A stretch of DNA of 25,415 bases from JAZRUF01 sp045636205 (GTDB lineage: Bacteria > Bacillota > Clostridia > Oscillospirales > JAAYXM01). The DNA lies in assembly GCA_045636205.1 (NCBI GenBank), contig JAZTXE010000111.1, forward strand, positions 1 to 25,415, given 5' to 3'. Positions 7,181 to 15,464 of this stretch are shown here, in pieces. How positions within the stretch are numbered: the stretch's first letter is position 1; the number at the start of each line of letters is the position of its first letter. The notes below the pieces were generated by a model. That model had not been told where the DNA came from. It saw only the letters and a list, made by a program, of their open reading frames with translations, and did no database searches. The translations under genes and the position numbers were made by a program.

Positions 7181-7209
7181 ATGCTAACATAAAAAAACAC
7201 GCATTGCAA
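7181..7209 (-). promoter_or_regulatory. Possible promoter of the isomerase gene
   Basis: TTGCAA (7204-7209) and TAGCAT (7181-7186) on the minus strand with a 17-bp spacer and TGT before the -10 box. The -35 lies inside the descending arm of the secF terminator, so the two elements share DNA. Confidence 0.42.
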
Positions 7210-7236
7210 CGCGGAATTTGTCCGCCACGCAATGCG
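7191..7236 (-). terminator. Intrinsic terminator after secF
   Basis: Two-tier stem: CGCATTGC (7229-7236 on minus) with GCAATGCG (7200-7207), and an inner GCGGA/TCCGC stem, then TG and seven T residues. It ends the secDF transcript 18 bp past the secF stop codon. Confidence 0.88.
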
Positions 7237-7253
7237 CGTTTGAAATTTTAGAG

Positions 7254-8207
7254 TTATGCTCTCTTCTTGCCCATCTTGTTAAACTTTGCCCAAATCGGAC
7301 CGGACAGAGCAACAGATGAGTACAGACCTGCAATGATACCTACGCAAATCGGAATTGCGAAGTTTCTGATGGATGAAACACCCAGGATTGCAACCATTGC
7401 GATGGTGAGCAATGTGGTAATCGTGGTGTTGGTGCTGCGGGTCATTGTCTGCCAAACGCTCGTATTTACAACATCGTCAAAGCTGTTCTTGCGGAGCATC
7501 TTGCGGTTTTCACGTACACGGTCAAACACAACAATGGTTGCGTTGATGGAGTAACCCAGAATCGTAAGAACTGCTGCAATGAAGTTTAAGTTGAGCGGAA
7601 TGCGGAAGATAACGTATGCGCTGAGCATTACCAATACGTCATGAATAAGTGCTACTACAGCTGCCATACCGGACCGGAAATCGAAACGGAAGGAGATGTA
7701 GATAAGCATAAGGATTACAGCTACGAGAGTTGCAATAATAGCAGTATTTCTCAGGTCGTTACCCATAACCGGGTCAACATTGTCAACCGCGAGAATATCG
7801 GTAGCTGTCGGAGCTGCATTTGCATCGGTTGAGGTACCGTCGCTGAGGTTGTACTCAGCCTTGAGTGCTTCAAAGACCTTATCGCGCTGCTCAGTGTTCA
7901 GAGATGTGGTCTTAATGATAACCTCCTGGCTTGTCTCACCGGCTCTCTGCACAGAAGAAACATCAATTCCTACTGCATCCTCAACAAGTGCTTCAACCTT
8001 GTCAAGCTCAGCCTTGTTCATCTCGACATGCATATTGTAATGCATGGTTGTACCGCCCAAGAAGTCAATATCAAAGTTAAACAGTGATACGCCAAACGGA
8101 AGAAGAACCAGAGACACAAATCCGGTCAAGCAGCAGATAATTGCGATTATACCGGTAATCGGAAGCTTATTAACAAAATTAAATTTTTCACTCATTTTCT
8201 TAAACAT
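7254..8207 (-). CDS. secF: Protein translocase subunit SecF
   Basis: SecF, with SecD, uses the proton-motive force to help SecYEG finish protein export. The 317-residue protein has an N-terminal membrane segment (about residues 18-42), the family motif FNFDIDFLGGTTMHYNM around 43-59, a periplasmic-side domain, and five more membrane segments with VDNVDPVMGNDLRNTAIIAT near 142-161 and NATIVVFDRVRENR near 220-235. A G-rich ribosome site precedes the ATG. It starts 14 bp after secD and ends at a terminator. Many Bacilli carry SecDF as one fused chain; here the genes are separate. Confidence 0.96.
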   Translation of the reverse strand: MFKKMSEKFNFVNKLPITGIIAIICCLTGFVSLVLLPFGVSLFNFDIDFLGGTTMHYNMHVEMNKAELDKVEALVEDAVGIDVSSVQRAGETSQEVIIKTTSLNTEQRDKVFEALKAEYNLSDGTSTDANAAPTATDILAVDNVDPVMGNDLRNTAIIATLVAVILMLIYISFRFDFRSGMAAVVALIHDVLVMLSAYVIFRIPLNLNFIAAVLTILGYSINATIVVFDRVRENRKMLRKNSFDDVVNTSVWQTMTRSTNTTITTLLTIAMVAILGVSSIRNFAIPICVGIIAGLYSSVALSGPIWAKFNKMGKKRA

Positions 8208-8221
8208 TATTAAGCCCCCCC

Positions 8222-9526
8222 TTACGCGCCGTAGGCTTTTGTAGCCTTAATATTCATGCCAACCAGCTGTTTGAGCAGGAAGCGTGAAACAACCAAAGCA
8301 GTAAACATGGAAAGGATAACACCTATTCCGAGAGTCTGCGCAAAACCACGGATTGTACCGGTACCCAAGAAATAGAGAACGCCGGACGCAATAAGCGTGG
8401 TTACGTTAGCGTCCAAGATAGCGGTAAATGCTCTCTTGTAGCCTGCATCGATTGATGCCTTAAGAGTCTTGCCCGTGCGAAGCTCTTCCTTAAGTCTTTC
8501 AAAGATAATTACGTTAGCGTCAACCGCCATACCGATTGAGAGGATTACGCCCGCGATACCGGAAAGTGACAAGTTAACCTTGCACAATGCCAGAACGATT
8601 ATGAACAGAGCTGCAAAGAAGATAAGAGCGATATCTGCAACCAGTCCCGGCAGACGGTAAACAATTACCATGAAGATAAGAACAAAGATCAATCCGATAA
8701 GACCTGCAAGCAAGCTGCGCTCGAGGGATTTCTCACCAAGGGTCGGACCTACAGAGCGAAGCTCTACGTCCTTTAAGTCAAACGGAAGACTACCGGACTC
8801 AATAACCAGTGCCAACTCACGAGCGGTCTGACCGCCGCCTACGGTGAAGCTGTCCTCACTGCCCATTGAGATAACAACGGATTCGGAGTTAATACCGGTT
8901 GATGCATACTCTGCACCTACAAACGGAGCACTCTGAACAACACCGTCGAGAACAATTTCAATGTAGTTCTTGCTGTCAGCGGTGCGACCTGCTGCTTTCT
9001 TGGTCATCTCAGCGAATTTTACTACTGCGTCACTGTTGAGTTCAACAACAACGTGGTGCTGTGCACGACCGTTTTCCTCAATCGGTGAATACTGAGCTTT
9101 TGCACTCTTGATATCCGCACCGGTGAGTTCTACGTTGCCGTCAGCGTCTCTGAATTCAAGCATCGCAGTTTTTCCGAGAAGTGCAACCGCATCCTCAGGG
9201 TTTGTTACCTCAGGAATCTCAACGCGAACACGATTGTCGCCGTTGAGCTGGATGGTTGCCTCAGAATACTGCTGCGCATCCAAACGATTTCTTAAAACCT
9301 TTTGCACACTCTCCATGCCGCTTCTGAGCTCATCTACGCCCAGTCCCTCGGGAGCTTGTGCCTCAAAGACGATTACTGAACCGCCTTTCAAATCCAATCC
9401 CTGACGAATGCCGTCCTTCGCCGCAGGAATTTCCGCAAATCCCAGATTGAAGCCGAACAATGTGATCCCTACCATAATTGCCAGCACCAGGATTGAACAA
9501 ATAAATGCTGTGATACTTTTGCCCAT
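8222..9526 (-). CDS. secD: Protein translocase subunit SecD
   Basis: The 434-residue partner of SecF. It has an N-terminal membrane segment (about 5-25), the conserved GIRQGLDLKGGSVIVFEA (about 40-57), a large extracytoplasmic region (P1), and a C-terminal five-helix membrane bundle with GPTLGEKSLERSLLAG and GMAVDANVIIFERLKEE. The ATG at 9526 is preceded by AAGGAGG eight bases upstream; an in-frame TTG at 9568 would add 14 charged residues ahead of the membrane segment and lies across the ribosome site, so it is not used. The gene has a strong promoter and a structured leader of about 115 nt. Confidence 0.96.
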   Translation of the reverse strand: MGKSITAFICSILVLAIMVGITLFGFNLGFAEIPAAKDGIRQGLDLKGGSVIVFEAQAPEGLGVDELRSGMESVQKVLRNRLDAQQYSEATIQLNGDNRVRVEIPEVTNPEDAVALLGKTAMLEFRDADGNVELTGADIKSAKAQYSPIEENGRAQHHVVVELNSDAVVKFAEMTKKAAGRTADSKNYIEIVLDGVVQSAPFVGAEYASTGINSESVVISMGSEDSFTVGGGQTARELALVIESGSLPFDLKDVELRSVGPTLGEKSLERSLLAGLIGLIFVLIFMVIVYRLPGLVADIALIFFAALFIIVLALCKVNLSLSGIAGVILSIGMAVDANVIIFERLKEELRTGKTLKASIDAGYKRAFTAILDANVTTLIASGVLYFLGTGTIRGFAQTLGIGVILSMFTALVVSRFLLKQLVGMNIKATKAYGA

Positions 9527-9641
9527 GGATTCCGCCTCCTTAGTTGATTTCACCTTCACCTCAGGCAAAGGTGAAAGCCTTTGTATGATTCATCCGGGGC
9601 ATGTCCCACACAAGGATAACGTTTCCGGATGTTCACATATA
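9527..9641 (-). promoter_or_regulatory. Structured leader of secDF
   Basis: Two inverted repeats are visible. CCGGATG (9591-9597 on minus) pairs with CATCCGG (9625-9631). Nearer the gene, a TTTCACC segment (9570-9576) can pair with either of two tandem GGTGAA-type segments (9548-9554 or 9555-9561), the inner one ending about six bases before the ribosome site. A 13-codon reading frame, MPRMNHTKAFTFA (9561-9602), has only a weak ribosome site (GTGGGA). I recognise no named riboswitch. Confidence 0.4.
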
Positions 9642-9647
9642 CATTAT

Positions 9648-9676
9648 ATTATATACACTCAAAGTTACTAAGTCAA
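9648..9676 (-). promoter_or_regulatory. Strong sigma-A promoter of secDF
   Basis: TTGACT (9671-9676) and TATAAT (9648-9653) on the minus strand with a 17-bp spacer. It lies just eight bases after the purB stop codon, so secDF is transcribed separately from purB, with possible read-through since purB has no visible terminator. Confidence 0.82.
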
Positions 9677-9683
9677 TAACAAA

Positions 9684-11120
9684 TTACACTTTAAGCTCGG
9701 CCTTTTTCTCTATATCGTCTGCGTATTTATCCGTAGCAGGTTTTACATGCAGATTAATAAATTCCTCTACCTGCTGGACACAGCGACCGATAAATGCATT
9801 CGGATTTAACTGCTCCTCAATCTCCTCACGGCTCATGCCGAACACCTCGTCGTCCGCGATTCTTGAAATAAGGTCATTATCAAGACCTTCCTCTTTGACG
9901 CGCTTACCCGCAGCAAGTGAGTGGGTTCTTATGCGTTCATGTAATTCCTGACGATCACCGCCTTTTTTGACCGCGCTCATCATTATGTTCTCGGTTGCCA
10001 TAAACGGGAGCTCGCTCATAACATGCTTTTCTATTACCTTCGGATAAACCAAGAGACCACTTGCAACATTTAAGTAAATCTTAAGAATAGCGTCAACTGC
10101 AAGAAATGCTTCAGAAACCGCTATACGTTTATTCGCCGAGTCATCGAGCGTTCTTTCAAACCACTGGCACGATGCGGTTATCGCCGGGTTCAATGCATCG
10201 GTCATAACATATCTTGCAAGCGCGCAAATTCTCTCCGAGCGCATCGGATTTCTCTTGTACGGCATTGCAGAAGAGCCTATCTGTTTTCCTTCAAACGGTT
10301 CTTCAATTTCCTTGAGGTTTGAAAGCAAGCGCAAGTCAGTTGCAAACTTTGACGCGCTCTGCGCTATTCCGGAAAGAGTGGACAAAACCTGAGAGTCCAC
10401 CTTTCTTGAATAGGTCTGACCGGAAACCGGGGTTACCCGGTCGGCTTCAAATCCCATTTCAACTGCTATAAGCTCTTCAAGACGTTTTACCTTGTCACTG
10501 TCACCGTCAAAGAGTTCCATAAAGCTCGCCTGCGTTCCGGTGGTGCCCTTTGAGCCCAAGAGCTTCATGTTTTCAATGCGGTATTCAACCTCGTCTAAAT
10601 CCATCAGAAGCTCATTTATCCAAAGAGTAGCACGTTTGCCGACAGTTGTAAGCTGCGCCGGCTGAAAGTGCGTAAAGCCAAGGGTTGGCATAGCTTTGTA
10701 CTTCTCAGCGAAGTCGCTGAGCGCTGCAATAACGCTTACCAAACGCTTGCGTACAAGCTTAAGTGCTTCGTACATTACAATAACATCTGTATTGTCACCA
10801 ACATAGCAGCTGGTCGCACCCAGGTGGATTATCGGTTTCGCCTTGGGACACTGCTCGCCGTAAGCAAAGACGTGGCTCATTACATCGTGGCGAACTTCCT
10901 TTTCCCTTTTCTTTGCTACCTCGTAATTGATTTCGTCCTTATACGCTTCAAGCTCGTCAATCTGCTCCTGAGTCACCGGAAGACCCAGCTTATTCTCAGC
11001 CTTAGCGAGTGCAATCCACAGCTTGCGCCAGGTTTTAAACTTCATATCCGGTGAAAACAGATATAACATTTCCTCGCTTGCATAGCGCGATGACAGCGGA
11101 GTTTCGTATTTATCAAACAT
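9684..11120 (-). CDS. purB: Adenylosuccinate lyase
   Basis: PurB cleaves SAICAR to AICAR and adenylosuccinate to AMP, releasing fumarate, in purine biosynthesis. The 478-residue protein has the fumarase/aspartase-superfamily signature GSSAMPYKRNP at 282-292, the catalytic histidine region RHDVMSH at 77-83 and GFTHFQPAQ at 148-156, and a third conserved region GTTGTQASF at 192-200. The length fits the longer, eukaryote-like PurB type rather than the ~430-residue Bacillus type. A modest AGAGGA ribosome site precedes the ATG. It is the third gene after asnS and the aminotransferase, 30 bp downstream of the latter. Confidence 0.95.
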   Translation of the reverse strand: MFDKYETPLSSRYASEEMLYLFSPDMKFKTWRKLWIALAKAENKLGLPVTQEQIDELEAYKDEINYEVAKKREKEVRHDVMSHVFAYGEQCPKAKPIIHLGATSCYVGDNTDVIVMYEALKLVRKRLVSVIAALSDFAEKYKAMPTLGFTHFQPAQLTTVGKRATLWINELLMDLDEVEYRIENMKLLGSKGTTGTQASFMELFDGDSDKVKRLEELIAVEMGFEADRVTPVSGQTYSRKVDSQVLSTLSGIAQSASKFATDLRLLSNLKEIEEPFEGKQIGSSAMPYKRNPMRSERICALARYVMTDALNPAITASCQWFERTLDDSANKRIAVSEAFLAVDAILKIYLNVASGLLVYPKVIEKHVMSELPFMATENIMMSAVKKGGDRQELHERIRTHSLAAGKRVKEEGLDNDLISRIADDEVFGMSREEIEEQLNPNAFIGRCVQQVEEFINLHVKPATDKYADDIEKKAELKV

Positions 11121-11150
11121 ATCTTTTGTCCTCTGTATATACCACTTTAA

Positions 11151-12428
11151 TTATTCAGCGATAAGTTTTTCTGCTGCGGCAATCTTGACGCACAGGCAAA
11201 GCATATCCGCTGCAACCTGAAGGTCATCGTTTGTCGGGAAGGTCGGAGCGATGCGCAAATTGGTATCCTTCGGGTCATTTCCGTATGGGAAGGTTGCGCC
11301 TACACCTGTCATTACAACACCGGCTTCCTTAAGAAGCGCGTGAACGCGTTTTGCACAACCCGGCATTACGTCAAGGCTTACAAAATAGCCACCCTTCGGC
11401 TTTACCCATTCTGCGACATCCAAACCGCCGAGCTCTTTTTCAAGGGTGTCTGTTACAATGTCAAACTTAGGTGCAATAATTGCAGCATGTTTTTTCATAT
11501 GCGCATGAATTCCGTCCAAGTTCTTGAAGAAGCGCACATGGCGAAGCTGATTTATTTTATCCGGACCTATTGTCTGGAATGCCATGCGTTTCTTTGTATC
11601 TGCAATATTCGCCTCACTTGATGCCATAACCGCAACACCTGCACCCGGGTAGGATATTTTAGATGTTGAAGCAAAGATATAGCACATGTCAGTATTTCCC
11701 GCAGCCTTGCAAGCGTCAAGAATATTCTTGAGCTGATCCGGAGTATCGGTAAGTTCATGCACGCAATATGCGTTATCCCAGAAAATTCTGAAGTCCGGAG
11801 CTGCCGGTTTTAAATTAGCCAAGCGGTCAACAACCGCATCTGAATACGTGATACCCTGCGGGTTTGAATATTTTGGAACACACCAGATGCCTTTGATTGC
11901 CGCATCCGAGCTTACCAAACTCTCAACCACGTCCATATCCGGACCCTCATTTGTCATAGCGACCGGTATCATCTCTATACCAAAACTCTCGCAGACTGAG
12001 AAGTGTCTGTCATATCCGGGAACCGGGCAAAGGAATTTAACCTTATCAAGCTTACACCAAGGAGTGCTTCCCATAATTCCGTAAATCATTGCACGTGCAA
12101 ACGTGTCATACATCATATTAAGGCTTGAGTTTCCGCCGACTATTACTTCGCTTGTGGACACGCCAAGCATCTCCGCAAAAATTTCCTTCATTTCCGGGAT
12201 ACCGTCCAAACCGCCGTAATTACGTGTGTCAAGACCATTTAATTTGGTTTCCTCGGATTTTGTAACCGCAGTGAGGATACCCTCGCTTAAATCAAGCTGG
12301 TCTGCATTGGGTTTTCCGCGGGACATATCAAGCTTTAAGTTTTTTGCCTGATACTCACCGTAAACCTTTTTTAAATCTTCCAAAATTGCTTTGAGTTCAT
12401 CTTTGCACATTTTTGTGTATGCTGCCAC
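11151..12428 (-). CDS. PLP-dependent aminotransferase, aspartate aminotransferase type 1c (MocR-like fold)
   Basis: A 425-residue fold-type I aminotransferase. It resembles the Corynebacterium AspT/subgroup 1c aspartate aminotransferases (Aminotran_MocR domain), with LDMSRGKPNADQLDLS near residues 33-48, a NPQG motif (N189), D218 and Y221 in FWDNAYCVHE, the PLP-binding lysine K257 in ASTSKISYPGAG, and the substrate-arginine motif LRIAPTFP near the C-terminus. Likely reaction: aspartate + 2-oxoglutarate to oxaloacetate + glutamate. It sits between asnS and purB; the asnS-aminotransferase order recalls the asnS-aspB neighbours of Bacillus, though this protein is a different subgroup from AspB. 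No DNA-binding domain is present. Confidence 0.88.
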   Translation of the reverse strand: MAAYTKMCKDELKAILEDLKKVYGEYQAKNLKLDMSRGKPNADQLDLSEGILTAVTKSEETKLNGLDTRNYGGLDGIPEMKEIFAEMLGVSTSEVIVGGNSSLNMMYDTFARAMIYGIMGSTPWCKLDKVKFLCPVPGYDRHFSVCESFGIEMIPVAMTNEGPDMDVVESLVSSDAAIKGIWCVPKYSNPQGITYSDAVVDRLANLKPAAPDFRIFWDNAYCVHELTDTPDQLKNILDACKAAGNTDMCYIFASTSKISYPGAGVAVMASSEANIADTKKRMAFQTIGPDKINQLRHVRFFKNLDGIHAHMKKHAAIIAPKFDIVTDTLEKELGGLDVAEWVKPKGGYFVSLDVMPGCAKRVHALLKEAGVVMTGVGATFPYGNDPKDTNLRIAPTFPTNDDLQVAADMLCLCVKIAAAEKLIAE

Positions 12429-12482
12429 GTGATTTTTCCTCCATTCACAAGAAAAAGATTACTATATAATGTTATATCAAAA

Positions 12483-13871
12483 TTAGCATATCTGACCGGT
12501 GCAACGCGGGAACGCGGTTACATCGCGGATATTGGTAACACCCGTCAAATACATAATCATGCGTTCAAATCCCAAGCCGAAGCCCGCATGATGCGTACCG
12601 CCGAAGCGACGGAGATTTAAATACCACTCATAATCCTCGCGGTTAAGACCCATCTCCTCAATTCTTGCGACAAGGTCATCATATCGCTCTTCTCTCTGGC
12701 TTCCGCCGATAAGCTCGCCAATACCCGGAACAAACAGGTCCATTGCGGCGACAGTCTTGCCGTCGTCATTAAGACGCATGTAAAATGCTTTGATTTCCTT
12801 CGGATAGTTTATGAGGAACATGGGCTTTTTCATAATTTCCTCGGTTAAAAATCTCTCATGCTCAGTCTGCAGGTCGCAGCCCCAATATACCGGATACTCA
12901 AAGCGGTCCTTGTGTTGCTCAAGGATTTTGATACCCTCGGTGTATTCCATTACGCCGAAGTCTGCTTCAACGATCGAGCGCAAGCGCTCGATGAGTCCCT
13001 TATCGAAGAACTGGTTAAAGAATTCCATTTCCTCAGGGCAATTATCCAAAACGTATGATATTACGAACTTAACCATATCCTCAGCAAGCTCCATATCATC
13101 GTTTAAGTCTGCAAATGCGATTTCCGGCTCAATCATCCAGAACTCAGCGGCATGGCGAGCAGTGTTGGATTTCTCTGCACGGAAGGTCGGACCAAATGTA
13201 TACGTTTTTCCGAATGCGAGAGCAAAAGTCTCCGCCTCAAGCTGACCGGACACAGTCAGGTTGGTTTCACGACCGAAAAAGTCCTGAGAAAAATCGATGC
13301 TTCCGTCATCATTGCGCGGCGGGTTTTCCATATCCAGAGTCGAGATGCGGAACATCTCACCCGCACCCTCACAGTCGCTGCCGGTTATAATCGGGGTTTG
13401 CGCGTACACAAAGCCGCGGTCCTGGAAGAATTTATGGATAGCATATGCCGCCGCACTTCTTACGCGGAACACCGCAGAAAAAGTGTTGGTACGCGGGCGC
13501 AGATATGCAATAGTTCTCAAAAACTCCATTGAATGGCGCTTCTTCTGCAACGGATAATCTGGGGTAGACTCACCTTCTATCTCCACCTTATCCGCCTTAA
13601 TCTCAAACGGCTGCTTCGCCTCAGGCGTCATTACAACCGTTCCGGTTATAATCAATGCGCTTCCTACATTGAGTTTTACAATTTCCTTAAAATTTTCCAG
13701 CTTATCATCAATTACAACCTGCACACTCTTGAAGAATGAGCCATCATTAATCTCGATAAATCCAAATACCTTTGAATCGCGTATTGTACGCGCCCAACCG
13801 CCGATTGTCACGGTCTGACCTGCGTACTTTTCACTTTCACGATACAAACTTTTTACAGATGTTCGCTTCAT
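12483..13871 (-). CDS. asnS: Asparagine--tRNA ligase
   Basis: A 462-residue class II synthetase that charges tRNA-Asn in the cytosol. An N-terminal OB-fold anticodon-binding domain (about 1-105; VTIGGWARTIRDSKVFGFIEINDGS region) is followed by the catalytic core with motif 2 (PTFRAEKSNTARHAAEFWMIEPE, residues split around the R-H-x-x-E-F loop) and motif 3 (GFGLGFERMIMYLTG). It reads as AsnRS rather than AspRS by the R-A-E-x-S-x-T-x-R-H pattern and short length. Three consecutive ATG codons lie at the start; I chose the last (13869-13871), nine bases after GGAG, giving MKRTSVKSLY. It is the first gene of asnS-aminotransferase-purB. Confidence 0.95.
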   Translation of the reverse strand: MKRTSVKSLYRESEKYAGQTVTIGGWARTIRDSKVFGFIEINDGSFFKSVQVVIDDKLENFKEIVKLNVGSALIITGTVVMTPEAKQPFEIKADKVEIEGESTPDYPLQKKRHSMEFLRTIAYLRPRTNTFSAVFRVRSAAAYAIHKFFQDRGFVYAQTPIITGSDCEGAGEMFRISTLDMENPPRNDDGSIDFSQDFFGRETNLTVSGQLEAETFALAFGKTYTFGPTFRAEKSNTARHAAEFWMIEPEIAFADLNDDMELAEDMVKFVISYVLDNCPEEMEFFNQFFDKGLIERLRSIVEADFGVMEYTEGIKILEQHKDRFEYPVYWGCDLQTEHERFLTEEIMKKPMFLINYPKEIKAFYMRLNDDGKTVAAMDLFVPGIGELIGGSQREERYDDLVARIEEMGLNREDYEWYLNLRRFGGTHHAGFGLGFERMIMYLTGVTNIRDVTAFPRCTGQIC

Positions 13872-13912
13872 CATCATCAACTCCATTTGTTTAAAAATCT
13901 GCATTATATATT

Positions 13913-13941
13913 ATTAAATCATATTTTACCTAAAAAGTCCA
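13913..13941 (-). promoter_or_regulatory. Possible promoter of the asnS operon
   Basis: TGGACT (13936-13941) and TTTAAT (13913-13918) on the minus strand, 17-bp spacer, with TGA before the -10 box. Leader of about 35 nt, too short for a T-box. Confidence 0.45.
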
Positions 13942-13984
13942 CTGTTTTCCGTTTCATTTTATGTTTTTTTAAAGCCGCGTATTA

Positions 13985-14887
13985 TTAGCACTCGACTTCA
14001 CATCGGGATGCTACATTGCAAGCTATGCGCAGCGCTTTTGGCTGGACCTCCACGGTGATTTCATCCCCTGATAAAAGCTCGCCGTCGATATTAACAGGTA
14101 ATTTATTGATTGTGGAAAACTCCACCCTTCTGCATCTGTGGATTTCTACGTATTCTGTGACTTCTTTAAGTCTTCCCTGGAAAAACCTTAGGAATATATA
14201 AGGAATTTTTATACGGGGTAATTTCTTTATTACAACAAGGTCTATAAAGCCGTCATCGCATCTGGCATCTAAAGATATAGGCATGCCTCCACCGTAATAC
14301 TTACCGTTTGCCGCAGCTACGAGAAGTACAGAAAGATTTCTTTTTTCTCCGTTATCGACTTTAAGTTCAATCTCCGTAAACTTTAGTGAAATAAGTGACA
14401 AAAAAAGTGCAATTTTATAGCTGATTTTATTCTTTATAAACCTTCTGACCTTTTCTTCCATGAGAAGAACATTAACATCAAATCCGGTACCGGCTATATT
14501 CAGGCAACGTCTTCCGTTTACGTCAAGAATGTCAAACTCTTTAGCGCCGCCGGAGAGTGCATCAGAAATCGCTTCTTCCACATCCGAAGGAAGCTCTGCC
14601 CCTGCGGCAAAATCGTTACCTGTCCCCGCAGGCACAAACGCTATCGGTACGTTCAAATTCATTCCGGATAAAACTTCACTAAACGTTCCGTCACCGCCTA
14701 TTGCAATAACCAGCGTACAGTCATCCTTACCACACGCTTTTTCTGCAAGAAGTGTACTGTGCCCGGAATACTCGGATATAAATGTTATGTACTCCTCACC
14801 GCGCACGCTCAGATACTTCTGCACTTTATTTAACGCCTGCGCACCCTTTCCTTTTCCGGAAATCTCATTTGCAATTATGTATATCAT
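13985..14887 (-). CDS. YegS/Rv2252/BmrU family lipid kinase
   Basis: A 300-residue diacylglycerol-kinase-catalytic-domain protein. It has the nucleotide-binding IAIGGDGTFSEVLSG (GGDGT at 64-68), PAGTGNDFA at 86-94, and the C-terminal lobe with YYGGGMPISLDARCDDGFIDLVV. The family phosphorylates diacylglycerol or related lipids; DgkB, YegS and BmrU members differ in substrate, which cannot be fixed here. The ribosome site is weak (GCGGGA). It is the last gene of the bsh-flavodoxin-kinase unit, 35 bp after the flavodoxin-like gene; no terminator hairpin is visible after it. Confidence 0.9.
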   Translation of the reverse strand: MIYIIANEISGKGKGAQALNKVQKYLSVRGEEYITFISEYSGHSTLLAEKACGKDDCTLVIAIGGDGTFSEVLSGMNLNVPIAFVPAGTGNDFAAGAELPSDVEEAISDALSGGAKEFDILDVNGRRCLNIAGTGFDVNVLLMEEKVRRFIKNKISYKIALFLSLISLKFTEIELKVDNGEKRNLSVLLVAAANGKYYGGGMPISLDARCDDGFIDLVVIKKLPRIKIPYIFLRFFQGRLKEVTEYVEIHRCRRVEFSTINKLPVNIDGELLSGDEITVEVQPKALRIACNVASRCEVEC

Positions 14888-14922
14888 ATCAACATCCCGC
14901 TTTTACTATGTATTATTCCCTG

Positions 14923-15450
14923 TTAACCCTTTATGTACCTTACAAGCTCGCTTATCGCGGCTTTATCCGAAAAATCCCCGCTCGCATCGCAAAGGTCTAT
15001 TAGCATCTTCTCCATCATTGTCGGGTTTTCCTTGCCCGACATAATCTTTTTTAACGTTTTAAGGGCGGTTTTGTGAGGAAGCGAAAGCTCTTCTATGACC
15101 ATTTTGCCGAGAAAATTATAAACTTTAATCTTATCAAGCATTTCCGGCTTAAAGTTTTTCTCTATCACAAGTTTATCGTAATATTCCCTGCAATCGAGCG
15201 GTGTTATCCCGGTCGAATACACGGCGATTTTCTTACCATCAAGCTTACTGAGATTTTTCGTTATCAGGCTTACGCCGTTTATAACCTCTGCGTAGAGTCC
15301 TCCGCCGTAAACTATGGCATCACACGCAGTCAAGTCATCCACCTTTACAGTTTTAGCATCCACCGCAGCGCACCCAAGCTCCTCAGCAATCCACTCGGCA
15401 TAAGTCTTCGTAGAACCGTATTTAGATTTATAAACCACAATCGCACTCAT
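14923..15450 (-). CDS. Flavodoxin-domain protein (Flavodoxin_5/HemG-like)
   Basis: A 175-residue cytosolic FMN-binding protein. The N-terminal phosphate-binding loop reads VVYKSKYGSTKTYAEWIAEEL, followed by CDAIVYGGGLYAEVINGV (the second FMN loop) and KKIAVYSTGITPL. This fits the Flavodoxin_5 family, which includes HemG protoporphyrinogen oxidase, but many Clostridia members lack haem synthesis, so the electron partner is unknown. AAGGAGAGGG precedes the ATG. It lies 14 bp after the bile salt hydrolase gene and 35 bp before the lipid kinase, so the three are probably co-transcribed. Confidence 0.85.
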   Translation of the reverse strand: MSAIVVYKSKYGSTKTYAEWIAEELGCAAVDAKTVKVDDLTACDAIVYGGGLYAEVINGVSLITKNLSKLDGKKIAVYSTGITPLDCREYYDKLVIEKNFKPEMLDKIKVYNFLGKMVIEELSLPHKTALKTLKKIMSGKENPTMMEKMLIDLCDASGDFSDKAAISELVRYIKG

Positions 15451-15464
15451 ATATAGCCCTCTCC

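Noticed and set aside
9527..9568. TTG start extending SecD by 14 residues
   Set aside because: The extension crosses the AAGGAGG site used by the ATG at 9526 and adds charged residues ahead of the first membrane helix.
12811..13557. Several plus-strand reading frames opposite asnS
   Set aside because: Mutually overlapping frames antisense to a conserved synthetase; composition is that of the complementary strand.
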